From: SIG701 sp045611685
Lineage (GTDB): Bacteria; Bacillota; Clostridia; Oscillospirales; CAG-272
Direction of reading: 5' to 3'
Length of the DNA stretch: 64,000 nucleotides
Assembly (NCBI GenBank): GCA_045611685.1
Contig: JAZKXO010000026.1
Location: 51,053 to 115,052, forward strand
Positions 1 through 8,122 of this stretch are shown piece after piece. A program made the position numbers and the translations under genes. Below the pieces are notes generated by a model. The model was not told where the DNA came from. It saw only the letters and a program-made list of their open reading frames with translations, and made no database searches. The first letter of the stretch is position 1. Each line of letters opens with the position of its first letter.

Positions 1-793
1 CCGACGCTGCGCGGCAAGCTGCAGCAAAAGCCGCGATCCCGGGCAGGTTTTCCGTACCGGAGCGCATCCCACTCTCCTGTCCGCCGCCCACGGTTATGGG
101 AATCAGTTTTTTCGCCTTGAGGATCGCCTCGGACACGTAAAGAGCGCCGACACCCTTTACGCCGCCGATCTTATGCGCACTTACCGTTACCATATCCGCG
201 CCCAAAGCGGCGGGGGTAAAACGGACTTTCATAAAGCCTTGGACGGCATCGGTGTGCGTGACCGCCTGCGGCGATTTCTCCCGTACGATCCCGAACGCAC
301 GGCGAACGTCGTAGAGCGCACCCGTCTCGTTGTTGACGAGCATGAACGTCGCCAGAATCACGCCCTCCGCGTGGGCTTCTATATAATCGAAATCAAGCGC
401 GCCGCCCTTCGTGGGGACGCGCAAAACCTCAAACCCGTCCGTCTCGAGGCGGCGGACCGCCTCTTCCACGGCGGGATGCTCGCTGTCCGTTGTAAGAATA
501 CGCCCGCGGAAATCGCCTTTTTGCGGGCGGCTCTTCGCGTACACGCTCCCGAAGACGGCGAGGTTGTTCGCCTCCGTGCCGGAGCCGGTGAAGAACACTC
601 TCCCTTCGGTCTCCCTGCGGATGCCGAGCGCTTTCGCGATCGCGCGGCGGCTCTCGGTGAGAACCTTGTTCGCGTCGTTGCCCGCGCCGTGCACGGACGA
701 GGGATTCGCCCAGTGCATCTCCATCGCGTCCCTTGCGGCATCTATCGCCTCGGGGATCGGCTTCGTTGTTGCCGCGTTGTCAAAATAGATCAT
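1..793 (-). CDS. Cysteine desulfurase (NifS/IscS family), C-terminus outside window
   Basis: PLP-dependent enzyme that removes sulfur from L-cysteine as a persulfide for Fe-S cluster assembly or tRNA thiolation. About 264 N-terminal residues are visible. They start MIYFDNAATT, the family signature, then show TGSGTEANN (cofactor phosphate region), HTDAVQ (PLP-ring Asp and Gln) and SAHKIGG with the Schiff-base lysine near residue 207. The C-terminal part with the active-site cysteine loop lies before base 1, so IscS, NifS and SufS subtypes cannot be separated. The ATG at 793 lies 9 bases after the stop of the upstream lipoprotein gene, so the two are probably cotranscribed. MnmA, encoded at 40 kb, needs a sulfur donor of this type. 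Confidence 0.93.
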   Translation of the reverse strand, partial: MIYFDNAATTKPIPEAIDAARDAMEMHWANPSSVHGAGNDANKVLTESRRAIAKALGIRRETEGRVFFTGSGTEANNLAVFGSVYAKSRPQKGDFRGRILTTDSEHPAVEEAVRRLETDGFEVLRVPTKGGALDFDYIEAHAEGVILATFMLVNNETGALYDVRRAFGIVREKSPQAVTHTDAVQGFMKVRFTPAALGADMVTVSAHKIGGVKGVGALYVSEAILKAKKLIPITVGGGQESGMRSGTENLPGIAAFAAACRAAS

Positions 794-802
794 CGGTTTT
801 CC

Positions 803-1339
803 TTATTTCGTCCACGCGAACGCGTCGAGAATGCGGGAAAAATCCTCGCTGTGGTCGATGCCCGCGTCAGAAAGCTCGGTGAACGTAAGAAGATAGAGAA
901 CGCCGCCTCTCGCCGCCGCGTACTGCGTATAGCGGTACGTATTCGCCCCGAGCGTGCCCGTATAGGTGAATTTTTTGGCGGCCTGTCCGCCGAGGAGCAC
1001 GTCCTCTTCACCCTCTACGTTGAAATTTTCAAAAATTACCGTAAACTCCTCCTCGTAGCCCGTCCACCAATCGGACACGGTGGAATCGGCGTACGGGAGC
1101 GCCCAGCTCATAACGGAAACGCTCGTCGGATCATTCGCGGATTTATAAGCGGCGGTGGCGGCGCCGGTCTGGTTTACCACCCATTCCTCGGGGATAAAGA
1201 GCGCGTAATCGCAAAAATCGTCGGACGCCTTCGTCATGCCGTAGGGCACCTCGGGATCGGTGCCGCAGGCGGTGAGGGAAACGAGGCAGGCGAAAAGAAT
1301 CATTATGGAAACAATTTGTTTGAAACCGAAAGAGCGCAT
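803..1339 (-). CDS. Small lipoprotein with a PsbP/DcrB-like domain
   Basis: A 178-residue secreted lipoprotein. The N-terminus has a hydrophobic signal (residues about 7-24) ending in a lipobox LTAC, with the lipid-bearing Cys at residue 25. The rest, with a GYALFIPEEW-like start of the mature domain (here DYALFIPEEWVV) and alternating beta-strand pattern, resembles the PsbP/DcrB (DUF1795) fold common in clostridial lipoproteins. Function is unknown. The start has a strong ribosome binding site (GGAGG, 8 bases upstream). It lies directly upstream of the cysteine desulfurase on the same strand; whether this has functional meaning is unclear. Confidence 0.7.
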   Translation of the reverse strand: MRSFGFKQIVSIMILFACLVSLTACGTDPEVPYGMTKASDDFCDYALFIPEEWVVNQTGAATAAYKSANDPTSVSVMSWALPYADSTVSDWWTGYEEEFTVIFENFNVEGEEDVLLGGQAAKKFTYTGTLGANTYRYTQYAAARGGVLYLLTFTELSDAGIDHSEDFSRILDAFAWTK

Positions 1340-1549
1340 GAAAATTCCTCCAAGGTATAAAAATCTATATTAAGTATAACACTATATAGAAGATAAGTCC
1401 AGTATTGATTGTAAATTTTCAAAAAACGCACAAACGGCGGCGGCTGCTGCGCATCCTTGTATAACATTCCCCCGCTCCGCGCATACTAACCGCGGCAGAG
1501 CGTGGGATTTCCACCTCTCACTTTTTATGATTCCGAAAGGCGTATCTTT

Positions 1550-2065
1550 ATGAAAAAGCGTATTCTTTATTTTTTAGCCGCGATCTCGCTCGTTCTGTGC
1601 TTCACGACGGCGGCTTTTGCGGCGGCTGACAACAACAATCTCGGCGATACGGCACCCGCAGGCGAGACGGCAGAATGGACCGGCCGCGCCGACGGCGTAA
1701 TCGACGGCACCTCCGGTGAGGCAGGCGATCACGGTGTGATGGGCGGCGGCATGATGGATGACATGATGGGCGGCGCCCGTGAGAACAGCGGTATGCAGAA
1801 CGGCGGCTCCCAAACGGGCGATGCGCAAAACGGCATGGACAACATCATGGGCGGCGGCGCAGGCAACCGATCCGGCGAGAACGGCGGTGCCTCCGGCTCC
1901 GGACAGACCACGGGCGACACGGGCACCGATACCGGCTCTTCCTCCGCCGGCAACGGCTCGGACGACGGCATGTCCGTCTTCGGCGTAATCATCACCATTA
2001 TCATCATCTTAGCCATCGTGGCGCTGGTGATCGCGCTCATCCCGAAACGCAAATCCGACAGATAA
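1550..2065 (+). CDS. Secreted Gly/Met/Asp-rich protein with C-terminal membrane anchor
   Basis: Unrecognised 171-residue protein. I chose the ATG at 1550 because AAAGG lies 9 bases upstream and a clean signal peptide follows (KKRILYF... to about residue 24, ending AFAAA). The middle is low-complexity: Gly, Asn, Ser and Asp with several MMGG/MGGG motifs (GVMGGGMMDDMMGG at about residues 63-76 and MDNIMGGG at about 95-102). The C-terminus has one membrane helix of Ile/Val and then KRKSDR, giving an N-out type I topology. The Met/Asp/Gly-rich segment could bind metal, but that is only a guess. A hairpin terminator follows at 2075. Confidence 0.6.
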   Translation: MKKRILYFLAAISLVLCFTTAAFAAADNNNLGDTAPAGETAEWTGRADGVIDGTSGEAGDHGVMGGGMMDDMMGGARENSGMQNGGSQTGDAQNGMDNIMGGGAGNRSGENGGASGSGQTTGDTGTDTGSSSAGNGSDDGMSVFGVIITIIIILAIVALVIALIPKRKSDR

Positions 2066-2074
2066 TTTTCTGAC

Positions 2075-2109
2075 AGAGGGCAGATGTTCGCATCCGCCCT
2101 CTATAATTT
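2075..2109 (+). terminator. Intrinsic terminator
   Basis: Stem AGAGGGC/GCCCTCT continues inward through GATG/CATC to a TTCG tetraloop and is followed by an AT-rich ATAATTTT run. It ends the transcript of the secreted protein gene. Confidence 0.8.
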
Positions 2110-2143
2110 TATGCATTTTTATGCTTTCTTAACAATTTCGCAC

Positions 2144-2171
2144 TTGACACCTTGTGTATTAGTGATATAAT
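2144..2171 (+). promoter_or_regulatory. Sigma-A promoter of rny
   Basis: TTGACA (2144-2149) and TATAAT (2166-2171) are separated by 16 bases. The 5' untranslated leader is about 140 bases before the AGGAGG ribosome binding site of rny; I see no recognised riboswitch in it. Confidence 0.8.
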
Positions 2172-2314
2172 ATAATAATGTGTAAAAGTATCTATTCGCG
2201 TATCCCCTTCCGTTTTTTACGGATTTTCGTATTTTTACATAGAAATTCCCCGCATCGATACGGAATCGATCTTTCGATATACCCATCACATTTATCAGGA
2301 CAACAGGAGGTGCC

Positions 2315-3865
2315 ATGATGACTGAGATCATCATTTCCGCCGCAATTGCTGCGGTGGCTGCGCTTCCGATCGGATTTTTCTGTGGCGTGCAGTACCGCCG
2401 CCGCGTAGCGGAGGCCGAGATCGGCTCCGCCGAAGCCCAGGCAAGAAAAATACTCGAAGACGGAATCAAAGCAGCCGAAACGAAGAAAAAAGAAACCCTG
2501 CTTGAAGCAAAAGAGGAAATCCTCAAAACGAAAAACGAATTCGACCGCGAGCTCAAGGAGCGCCGCGCCGAAATCTCCCGCCAGGAAAAGCGCATCGCCA
2601 CCAAGGAAGAAAACCTCGACCGCAAGGCCGAGAACCTTGAGAAAAAGGACGAAACGCTGACCCGCAAGATCAAGGAAACGACCGAACTGCAAGAGGAGAT
2701 CGAAGGGATCAAAAAAGAGCAGTACGAGCAGCTGCAGAAGGTAGCGGGTCTTACCGCCGCAGAAGCGAAGGCACAGCTCGTTGAGGAAATGACCGAGGAG
2801 ATCCGCCGCGAGCAGTCCATCCGCCTCACCGAGCTGGAAGCGGAATTCAAGGAAGAAGCCGACGCGAAGGCGAAAAACATTATCGCACTCGCAATCCAGC
2901 GCTGTGCATCCGATCAGGTAGCGGAGGCGACGGTTTCCGTCGTTGCCCTGCCGAACGACGATATGAAGGGCCGCATCATCGGCCGCGAGGGACGCAACAT
3001 CCGCGCGATCGAGCAGATGACCGGCGTCGATCTCATCATCGACGACACGCCCGAGGCGATCACCGTATCGGGCTTCGATCCCGTACGCCGCGAGGTGGCA
3101 CGTCTTGCGCTCGAAAAACTCATCTCGGACGGACGTATCCATCCGACGCGCATTGAAGAGACCGTCGAGAAGGCACGCCGCGAGGTGGATGCCGAGATCA
3201 AATCCGCCGGTGAGCGCGCAACGTACGACACGGGTCTGCACGGCTTCCAGCCGGAGATGATAAAACTCCTCGGCCGTCTGAAATACCGCACGAGCTACGG
3301 ACAGAACGTCCTTATGCACTCCATCGAAGTATCGCTCCTCTCCGGCATTATTGCCGACGAGCTCGGCTGTGATTCTACGCTCGCAAAGCGCGCGGGCCTT
3401 CTCCACGATATCGGTAAGGCACTGACGCAGGAGGTCGAGGGATCGCACGTACAGCTCGGCGTTGAGCTTGCAAAACGCTTCCGCGAATCGGCGGACGTGA
3501 TCCACGCGATCGAGGCGCACCACGGCGACGTGGAGCCGAAGACGCTCGTTGCCATGATCGTGCAGGCGGCAGACGCAATCTCTGCGGCACGCCCCGGCGC
3601 ACGCCGTGAGAATCTTGAAAACTACATCAAGCGTCTGACGAAGCTCGAAGAGATCGCCAACTCCTACAAGGGCGTTGAGAAGAGCTTCGCGATCCAGGCC
3701 GGCCGTGAGCTGCGCATCATGGTCAAGCCCGAGATGGTAAAGGACGACGATATGGCACTGGTTGCCCGCGAGATCGCCCAGAAGATCGAAGGGGAGCTTG
3801 AATACCCCGGACAGATCAAGGTAAGCATCATCCGCGAAAACCGCGCCACGGACTACGCAAAATAA
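2315..3865 (+). CDS. rny: Ribonuclease Y
   Basis: Membrane-anchored endoribonuclease that initiates mRNA turnover in Firmicutes. At 516 residues it is the usual length. It has an N-terminal membrane helix (about residues 4-24), a long charged coiled coil (about 30-200), a KH RNA-binding domain (GRIIGREGRNIRAIE from residue 218) and an HD domain with HSIEVS and LLHDIGKA (His-Asp near residue 363). AGGAGG at 2305-2310 is 4 bases from the ATG at 2315 and 7 from a second ATG at 2318, so the true start may be the second one. ymdB follows, as in many Bacilli and Clostridia, but a strong terminator sits between them. Confidence 0.97.
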   Translation: MMTEIIISAAIAAVAALPIGFFCGVQYRRRVAEAEIGSAEAQARKILEDGIKAAETKKKETLLEAKEEILKTKNEFDRELKERRAEISRQEKRIATKEENLDRKAENLEKKDETLTRKIKETTELQEEIEGIKKEQYEQLQKVAGLTAAEAKAQLVEEMTEEIRREQSIRLTELEAEFKEEADAKAKNIIALAIQRCASDQVAEATVSVVALPNDDMKGRIIGREGRNIRAIEQMTGVDLIIDDTPEAITVSGFDPVRREVARLALEKLISDGRIHPTRIEETVEKARREVDAEIKSAGERATYDTGLHGFQPEMIKLLGRLKYRTSYGQNVLMHSIEVSLLSGIIADELGCDSTLAKRAGLLHDIGKALTQEVEGSHVQLGVELAKRFRESADVIHAIEAHHGDVEPKTLVAMIVQAADAISAARPGARRENLENYIKRLTKLEEIANSYKGVEKSFAIQAGRELRIMVKPEMVKDDDMALVAREIAQKIEGELEYPGQIKVSIIRENRATDYAK

Positions 3866-3878
3866 AAGAAAACGGCAT

Positions 3879-3927
3879 CCGCGCCGGGTAAGGGTGATTA
3901 TGATTTCCCGTGCCCGGCGCGGTTTTT
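3879..3927 (+). terminator. Intrinsic terminator between rny and ymdB
   Basis: A perfect 10-bp GC stem (CCGCGCCGGG at 3879-3888, CCCGGCGCGG at 3913-3922) is followed by TTTTT. It lies only 14 bases after the rny stop and 40 before ymdB, so ymdB must be expressed by read-through or its own promoter. Confidence 0.85.
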
Positions 3928-3966
3928 CCGCGCGGGGCGCGTGCCCTTTCAGAAAGGATTCATTTT

Positions 3967-4737
3967 ATGAAAATTCTCGTTCTCGGCGACGTCGTCGGCG
4001 CCGCCGGCACACAGTATCTCGCAGAAGGGCGCAGACTCTGGCGTCTCCGTGATTCGCTCCGTGCCGATCTCGTGATCGTCAATGCGGAGAACGCCGCACC
4101 GGGCAACGGCACCACGCCCGACGCCGCACGCGCGCTCTTTGATGCGGGCGCGGACGTTCTGACCGGCGGCAATCACTCTTTTCGCCGCCGCGAGTTCTAC
4201 ACGATGCTCGATGACGAAAGATACGTTCTGCGCCCGGCGAACTACCCGTCAGAAGCGCCCGGGCACGGCTTTTGCATCACCGAATGCGCCGGTTGGCGCC
4301 TGCTCGTCATAAACCTCGCGGGATGTGTGTACATGGAGCCGCTCGCGTCTCCGTTTGAGACGGCTGACCGTATCCTCAAGGAAAACGAAGGACGCTTTGA
4401 CGGAGCGGTCGTGGATTTCCACGCGGAGGCGACGAGTGAGAAGATCGCGCTTGCGCGTTATCTGGATGGGCGCGTCTCCGCCGTGTTCGGCACGCACACG
4501 CACGTTGCCACCGCAGATATACAGATCCTCCCGGGCGGCACGGGCTATATCACCGACGTCGGCATGTGCGGCTCGCACGCAGGTATTCTCGGCGTGGCGA
4601 CCGAGCCGATCCTCAAAAAATTCCTCACAAAAATGCCGTCGTATTTTACCCCTGCCGAGGGGGAGTGTGCGCTTCACGGCGCGCTCTTTGAGATCGAAAA
4701 CGGAAAATGCCTCCGCGCCGAGGCGATAAACGCCTGA
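3967..4737 (+). CDS. ymdB: YmdB-family metallophosphoesterase (2',3'-cyclic nucleotide phosphodiesterase)
   Basis: A 256-residue calcineurin-like phosphoesterase of the YmdB/TIGR00282 family, which hydrolyses 2',3'-cyclic nucleotides and affects biofilm and RNase Y-linked regulation in Bacillus. All metal ligands expected in the family are visible: GDVVG with Asp8, VNAENA, GGNHSF, DFHAEATSEK and GTHTHVATAD. The start at 3967 is supported by AGAAAGG 9 bases upstream; an upstream in-frame ATG at 3910 lies inside the terminator region and is rejected. The position after rny matches the conserved synteny. Confidence 0.95.
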   Translation: MKILVLGDVVGAAGTQYLAEGRRLWRLRDSLRADLVIVNAENAAPGNGTTPDAARALFDAGADVLTGGNHSFRRREFYTMLDDERYVLRPANYPSEAPGHGFCITECAGWRLLVINLAGCVYMEPLASPFETADRILKENEGRFDGAVVDFHAEATSEKIALARYLDGRVSAVFGTHTHVATADIQILPGGTGYITDVGMCGSHAGILGVATEPILKKFLTKMPSYFTPAEGECALHGALFEIENGKCLRAEAINA

Positions 4738-4752
4738 AACGGCGGATTTGTT

Positions 4753-4803
4753 CTTGAAAAATGTGCGCGCCCTCTTGTAAAATGTGCGCGGTTTTGCTAT
4801 AAT
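4753..4803 (+). promoter_or_regulatory. Promoter overlapped by a 17-bp tandem repeat
   Basis: TTGTAA (4775-4780) and TATAAT (4798-4803) have a 17-base spacer and lie upstream of the small membrane protein gene. The -35 sits in the second of two copies of CTTGWAAAATGTGCGCG (4753-4769 and 4774-4790, one mismatch, period 21). Two same-face copies over a -35 suggest binding of an activator or repressor. Confidence 0.6.
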
Positions 4804-4867
4804 AAGGTATGGTTATCTTGGGGGCTTCGCCCCCGCGCACCCTTTAGGCGAAAGGAGATCCTACACT

Positions 4868-5242
4868 ATGAAAGCCTCCCCGACAGCGAAGCGGACGCTT
4901 CTCTTTCTTCTGCTCAATTTCGTGATCGTTTTCGTGGTGTACCGGATCTTTCTGTATTTTGAACTCGTCATCGGAATGATCTTGTATCTCGCCGCGGCGG
5001 CAATCCTCGCGATCGTGTTTTATACGGTCAACCGCGGCTTTGGGAAGCCGATCACCGATCCCGACGATCTCCCCAAGGCTTGGTCTGCGGCAGAAAAAAC
5101 CGCGTATCTTGCCGACACGGCAAAGCGGAGCGAGGCGGCTCGAAAAATCCTTCTGTGGTTTTTCCCGATCGTTCTGACGCTTCTCATTGATATTACGAAT
5201 CTGTTTCTCCTCGAGCCGCTTCTCGATGCGCTCGGGATGTAA
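4868..5242 (+). CDS. Small integral membrane protein, unknown function
   Basis: A 124-residue hydrophobic protein with three predicted membrane helices: about residues 10-32, 34-56 and 97-120. The loop between helices two and three is charged and soluble. The start at 4868 has AAAGGAG 10 bases upstream. I recognise no family; proteins like this are common in clostridial genomes as uncharacterised transmembrane proteins. It is expressed from the promoter at 4775. No T-tract terminator follows, only a GC hairpin (5247-5270). Confidence 0.6.
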   Translation: MKASPTAKRTLLFLLLNFVIVFVVYRIFLYFELVIGMILYLAAAAILAIVFYTVNRGFGKPITDPDDLPKAWSAAEKTAYLADTAKRSEAARKILLWFFPIVLTLLIDITNLFLLEPLLDALGM

Positions 5243-5364
5243 TTGCCGGGGGCGGGAGACGAAGCCCCCGTTCAAATGCAGTTTTCCGCGCGGCGGCGCG
5301 AAGCGATATTGATACAGTAAACTTGAACGAAATCCTCATACTACTACGTAAGAAGTGATATACT

Positions 5365-6210
5365 ATGAAAACGATTGATCTGCACACGCACTCCCTTCAC
5401 AGCGACGGGGCGGATTCCCCCGCCGAGGTTGTGCGCCGCGCCCACGAGGCGGGTCTCTCCGCGATCGCCCTGTCCGACCACGACTGCGTCTCGGGCGTGG
5501 AGGAAGCCATGGCGGAAGGCAAAAAACTCGGCGTTGAGGTGATTCCGGCGGTGGAACTGTCCGCGACGTGCGATACGGAATTGCACATCCTCGGCTACTA
5601 CATTGACATACATAACGAAAAATTACAAGAAAAACTGAAAGAGGCGATCCGCGTACGCGACGAGCGGCAGGAGGAAACGTGCCGCAAGCTTCGTGAGCAA
5701 GGCTTTGACATCACGATGGAGGAAGCACGCGCTGAGGCGAACGGAAACCCGATCCTCTGCCGCGCGCATTTCGCGCAGATCATGGTACGGAAAGGCTACG
5801 CCGAATCGGTAAAGGACGCGTTCAAGCGGTATCTCTCCGTCGGATGCTACGCCTACTCGAACCGACAGGCGCTCTCCCCCGAGGAGGCGGTCTCCCTCAT
5901 CCGTGAGGCGGGCGGCGTCCCCGTGGCGGCGCATCTGCATCTCATCAAAATGCCGGATGATACGCTTTACGAATTCTTAAAATCCCTTATCCCCCACGGG
6001 CTGTGCGGCGTGGAGGGCTACTACACCGACTACACGCCCGACATGCAGGCGCGCTACCAAAAAATGGCGGCGGATCTCGGGCTCATCCTCTCCGGCGGCA
6101 CGGACTACCACGGCAAAAACAAGCCGCACATCTCGATCGGGCGGGGGCTTGGCGATCTTTCCATCCCGTACGATTTACTCTATGATATCCGAGCACTGGC
6201 AAAGTGCTGA
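5365..6210 (+). CDS. PHP-domain phosphoesterase (RNase AM / YciV-like)
   Basis: A 281-residue PHP-fold metal-dependent phosphoesterase of the group that includes E. coli RNase AM and 3',5'-nucleoside bisphosphate phosphatases. It shows the metal-ligand motifs in order: DLHTHSLHSDG (residues 4-14), LSDHDCVSG, PAVELS, HILGYY, a catalytic-loop CRAHFA, VAAHLH and GGTDYHG near the C-terminus. Length is normal for the family. The likely substrate is the 5' phosphate end of short RNA or phosphoadenosine phosphate; the sequence alone does not decide. The ribosome binding site is weak (AGAAGTGA). Confidence 0.85.
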   Translation: MKTIDLHTHSLHSDGADSPAEVVRRAHEAGLSAIALSDHDCVSGVEEAMAEGKKLGVEVIPAVELSATCDTELHILGYYIDIHNEKLQEKLKEAIRVRDERQEETCRKLREQGFDITMEEARAEANGNPILCRAHFAQIMVRKGYAESVKDAFKRYLSVGCYAYSNRQALSPEEAVSLIREAGGVPVAAHLHLIKMPDDTLYEFLKSLIPHGLCGVEGYYTDYTPDMQARYQKMAADLGLILSGGTDYHGKNKPHISIGRGLGDLSIPYDLLYDIRALAKC

Positions 6211-6246
6211 ATATAAATAAGAAAATATTACATAAGGAGATTTCCA

Positions 6247-7710
6247 ATGAAAAAGGCTGACATTGGCCTCATAGGCCTCGCCGTTATGGGCGAAAATCTG
6301 GTTTTGAACATGGAGTCCAAGGGATTCACCGTGGCTGTGTTCAACCGCACCACCGAAAAGGTAAAGAACTTCGTAGAGGGTCGCGGCGCCGGCAAGAACA
6401 TCATCGGTGCGTATTCTCTTGAAGAGCTCGTCCAGAACGTAGAGAAGCCCCGCAAGATCATGATGATGATCAAGGCAGGCTCCGCTGTGGATGCAACGAT
6501 CGATTCTCTGCTTCCTCTCCTTGACGACGGCGACGTCATCATCGACGGCGGTAACTCCCACTTCCCGGACACCGCACGCCGCACCGCGTACGTAGAATCG
6601 AAGGGCAAGCTGTACATCGGCACGGGCGTTTCCGGCGGTGAAGAGGGTGCCCTCAACGGCCCGTCTCTCATGCCCGGCGGCTCGAAGGCTGCATGGCCGC
6701 TCGTAGCACCGATCCTGCAGGCGATCTGCGCAAAGGTAGAGGACGGCTCTCCCTGCTGTGACTGGGTTGGCGAAAACGGCGCCGGTCACTTCGTTAAGAT
6801 GGTACATAACGGTATCGAGTACGGCGATATGCAGCTGATCTGCGAAGCATATCACCTCATGAAGAATCTCCTCGGCATGACCGCCGACGAAATGCACGAG
6901 GTATTCGCCGAGTGGATGAAGGGCGACCTTGACTCCTACCTCGTAGAAATCTCCCGCGACATTCTCGCATACAAGGATACGGACGGCGAGCCGATCGTGG
7001 AAAAGATCCTCGACACCGCCGGTCAGAAGGGTACCGGTAAGTGGACGGGTATCGCCGCTCTCGACGAGGGCGTGCCGCTGACGCTCATCGGTGAGGCCGT
7101 ATTCGCACGCTGCCTGTCCGCTATGAAGGAAGAGCGCGTAGAAGCGTCCAAGATCCTGCCCGCTAAGGCAGAGAACGCGCCGAAGCTGACCGCCGAGGAG
7201 AAGGCAGAATGGATCGAAGCGATCCGCTGCGCTCTGCTCGCATCGAAGATCGTATCCTACGCACAGGGCTACACGCTCATGCGTGCCGCTGCCAAGACCT
7301 ACGGCTGGAATCTGAACTACGGCGGCATCGCGCTCATGTGGCGCGGCGGCTGTATCATCCGCTCCGTATTCCTCGGCAAGATCAAGGATGCGTTCGACAA
7401 GAATCCCGAACTCACGAACCTGCTTCTCGACCCGTACTTCACCGAGAAGATCACCTCTCTTCTGCCCGGCTGGCGTAAGGTAGTAGCCGAGGCTGCGATG
7501 ACCGGCATGCCGATCCCCGCATTCTCCTCTGCTCTCTCCTACTACGACGGCTACAGATGCGATCGCCTGCCGGCAAACCTGCTCCAGGCACAGCGCGACT
7601 TCTTTGGAGCACATACATACGAAAGAATCGATGCCGAGCGCGGAAAATTCTTCCATACCAACTGGACCGGCCACGGCGGCGACACCGCGGCAAGCCAATA
7701 CGTAGTCTAA
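6247..7710 (+). CDS. gnd: 6-phosphogluconate dehydrogenase, decarboxylating
   Basis: Oxidises 6-phosphogluconate to ribulose 5-phosphate, CO2 and NADPH in the oxidative pentose phosphate pathway. At 487 residues it is slightly longer than the usual 468-475. It has the N-terminal GLAVMGENLVLN nucleotide-binding loop followed by FNRTTEK, where Arg/Thr favour NADP, then DGGNSHF, the signature VSGGEEGA, the catalytic KMVHNGIEY and a C-terminal GCIIR substrate motif. The ribosome binding site AAGGAG is well placed. Codon choice is visibly biased to C-ending codons, consistent with high expression. A repeat-filled gap follows. Confidence 0.97.
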   Translation: MKKADIGLIGLAVMGENLVLNMESKGFTVAVFNRTTEKVKNFVEGRGAGKNIIGAYSLEELVQNVEKPRKIMMMIKAGSAVDATIDSLLPLLDDGDVIIDGGNSHFPDTARRTAYVESKGKLYIGTGVSGGEEGALNGPSLMPGGSKAAWPLVAPILQAICAKVEDGSPCCDWVGENGAGHFVKMVHNGIEYGDMQLICEAYHLMKNLLGMTADEMHEVFAEWMKGDLDSYLVEISRDILAYKDTDGEPIVEKILDTAGQKGTGKWTGIAALDEGVPLTLIGEAVFARCLSAMKEERVEASKILPAKAENAPKLTAEEKAEWIEAIRCALLASKIVSYAQGYTLMRAAAKTYGWNLNYGGIALMWRGGCIIRSVFLGKIKDAFDKNPELTNLLLDPYFTEKITSLLPGWRKVVAEAAMTGMPIPAFSSALSYYDGYRCDRLPANLLQAQRDFFGAHTYERIDAERGKFFHTNWTGHGGDTAASQYVV

Positions 7711-8122
7711 GCAGTTGGGTCCCGGGGGGGCGTGCCCCTTGGCGCAGTGCAGGGCGCGAAGCCCTGCGCCCCCCGGCAGGGGATCGGCGTTTCTTTTGTG
7801 AACTTTTCTTTGCGCCTGTGGTGTCAAAGAAAAGTGGCAAACAACTTCGCCTTTCTTTGCTGAGGGGGTGGACCCCCTTGCATCCCCATACTGCACCGCA
7901 AATACTTGCGGTGCGGGCACCGGCTGACGGAAAGATTTCCGGAACAAAAGGGCAAGGTTTTCTTCATAATCGCCACAGCCAAAGAGTTTGGGGCGCCGGG
8001 GAAAGAAACTTCCGCGCTTGAGATGGTTCTTTCCCCGGCACGGCATCTACAACGTTGGACGAAGGCCCTGTCCAAAAGCTGAGATTTTCCAAAAATCTAT
8101 TTTTACATAAGGATTTATCATC
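7711..8122. repeat. 412-base gap with dispersed repeats (family C copy 1)
   Basis: No gene is visible. The segment 7782-7843 is clearly related to 53822-53885 on the opposite strand and contains the inverted pair CTTTTCTTTG/CAAAGAAAAG. A GC hairpin (GCAGGGC/GCCCTGC near 7750) precedes it. At 7995-8039 there is a 13-bp perfect inverted repeat GCCGGGGAAAGAA/TTCTTTCCCCGGC without a T-run. I see no convincing promoter for the downstream kinase. Confidence 0.7.

Noticed and set aside
2192..3523. Long open frame on the minus strand opposite rny (443 codons)
   Set aside because: It mirrors rny, has no family pattern and no ribosome binding site. High-GC coding often leaves antisense frames open.
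5247..5270. Intrinsic terminator after the small membrane protein
   Set aside because: CGGGGGC/GCCCCCG stem but no T-run; it looks like a repeat fragment.
7995..8039. Intrinsic terminator
   Set aside because: The 13-bp stem is perfect, but no T-run follows on either strand.
6175..8046. Long minus-strand open frame of 623 codons across gnd and the repeat gap
   Set aside because: It is the shadow of gnd plus repeat sequence. Its amino-acid composition is unnatural and no motif is seen.
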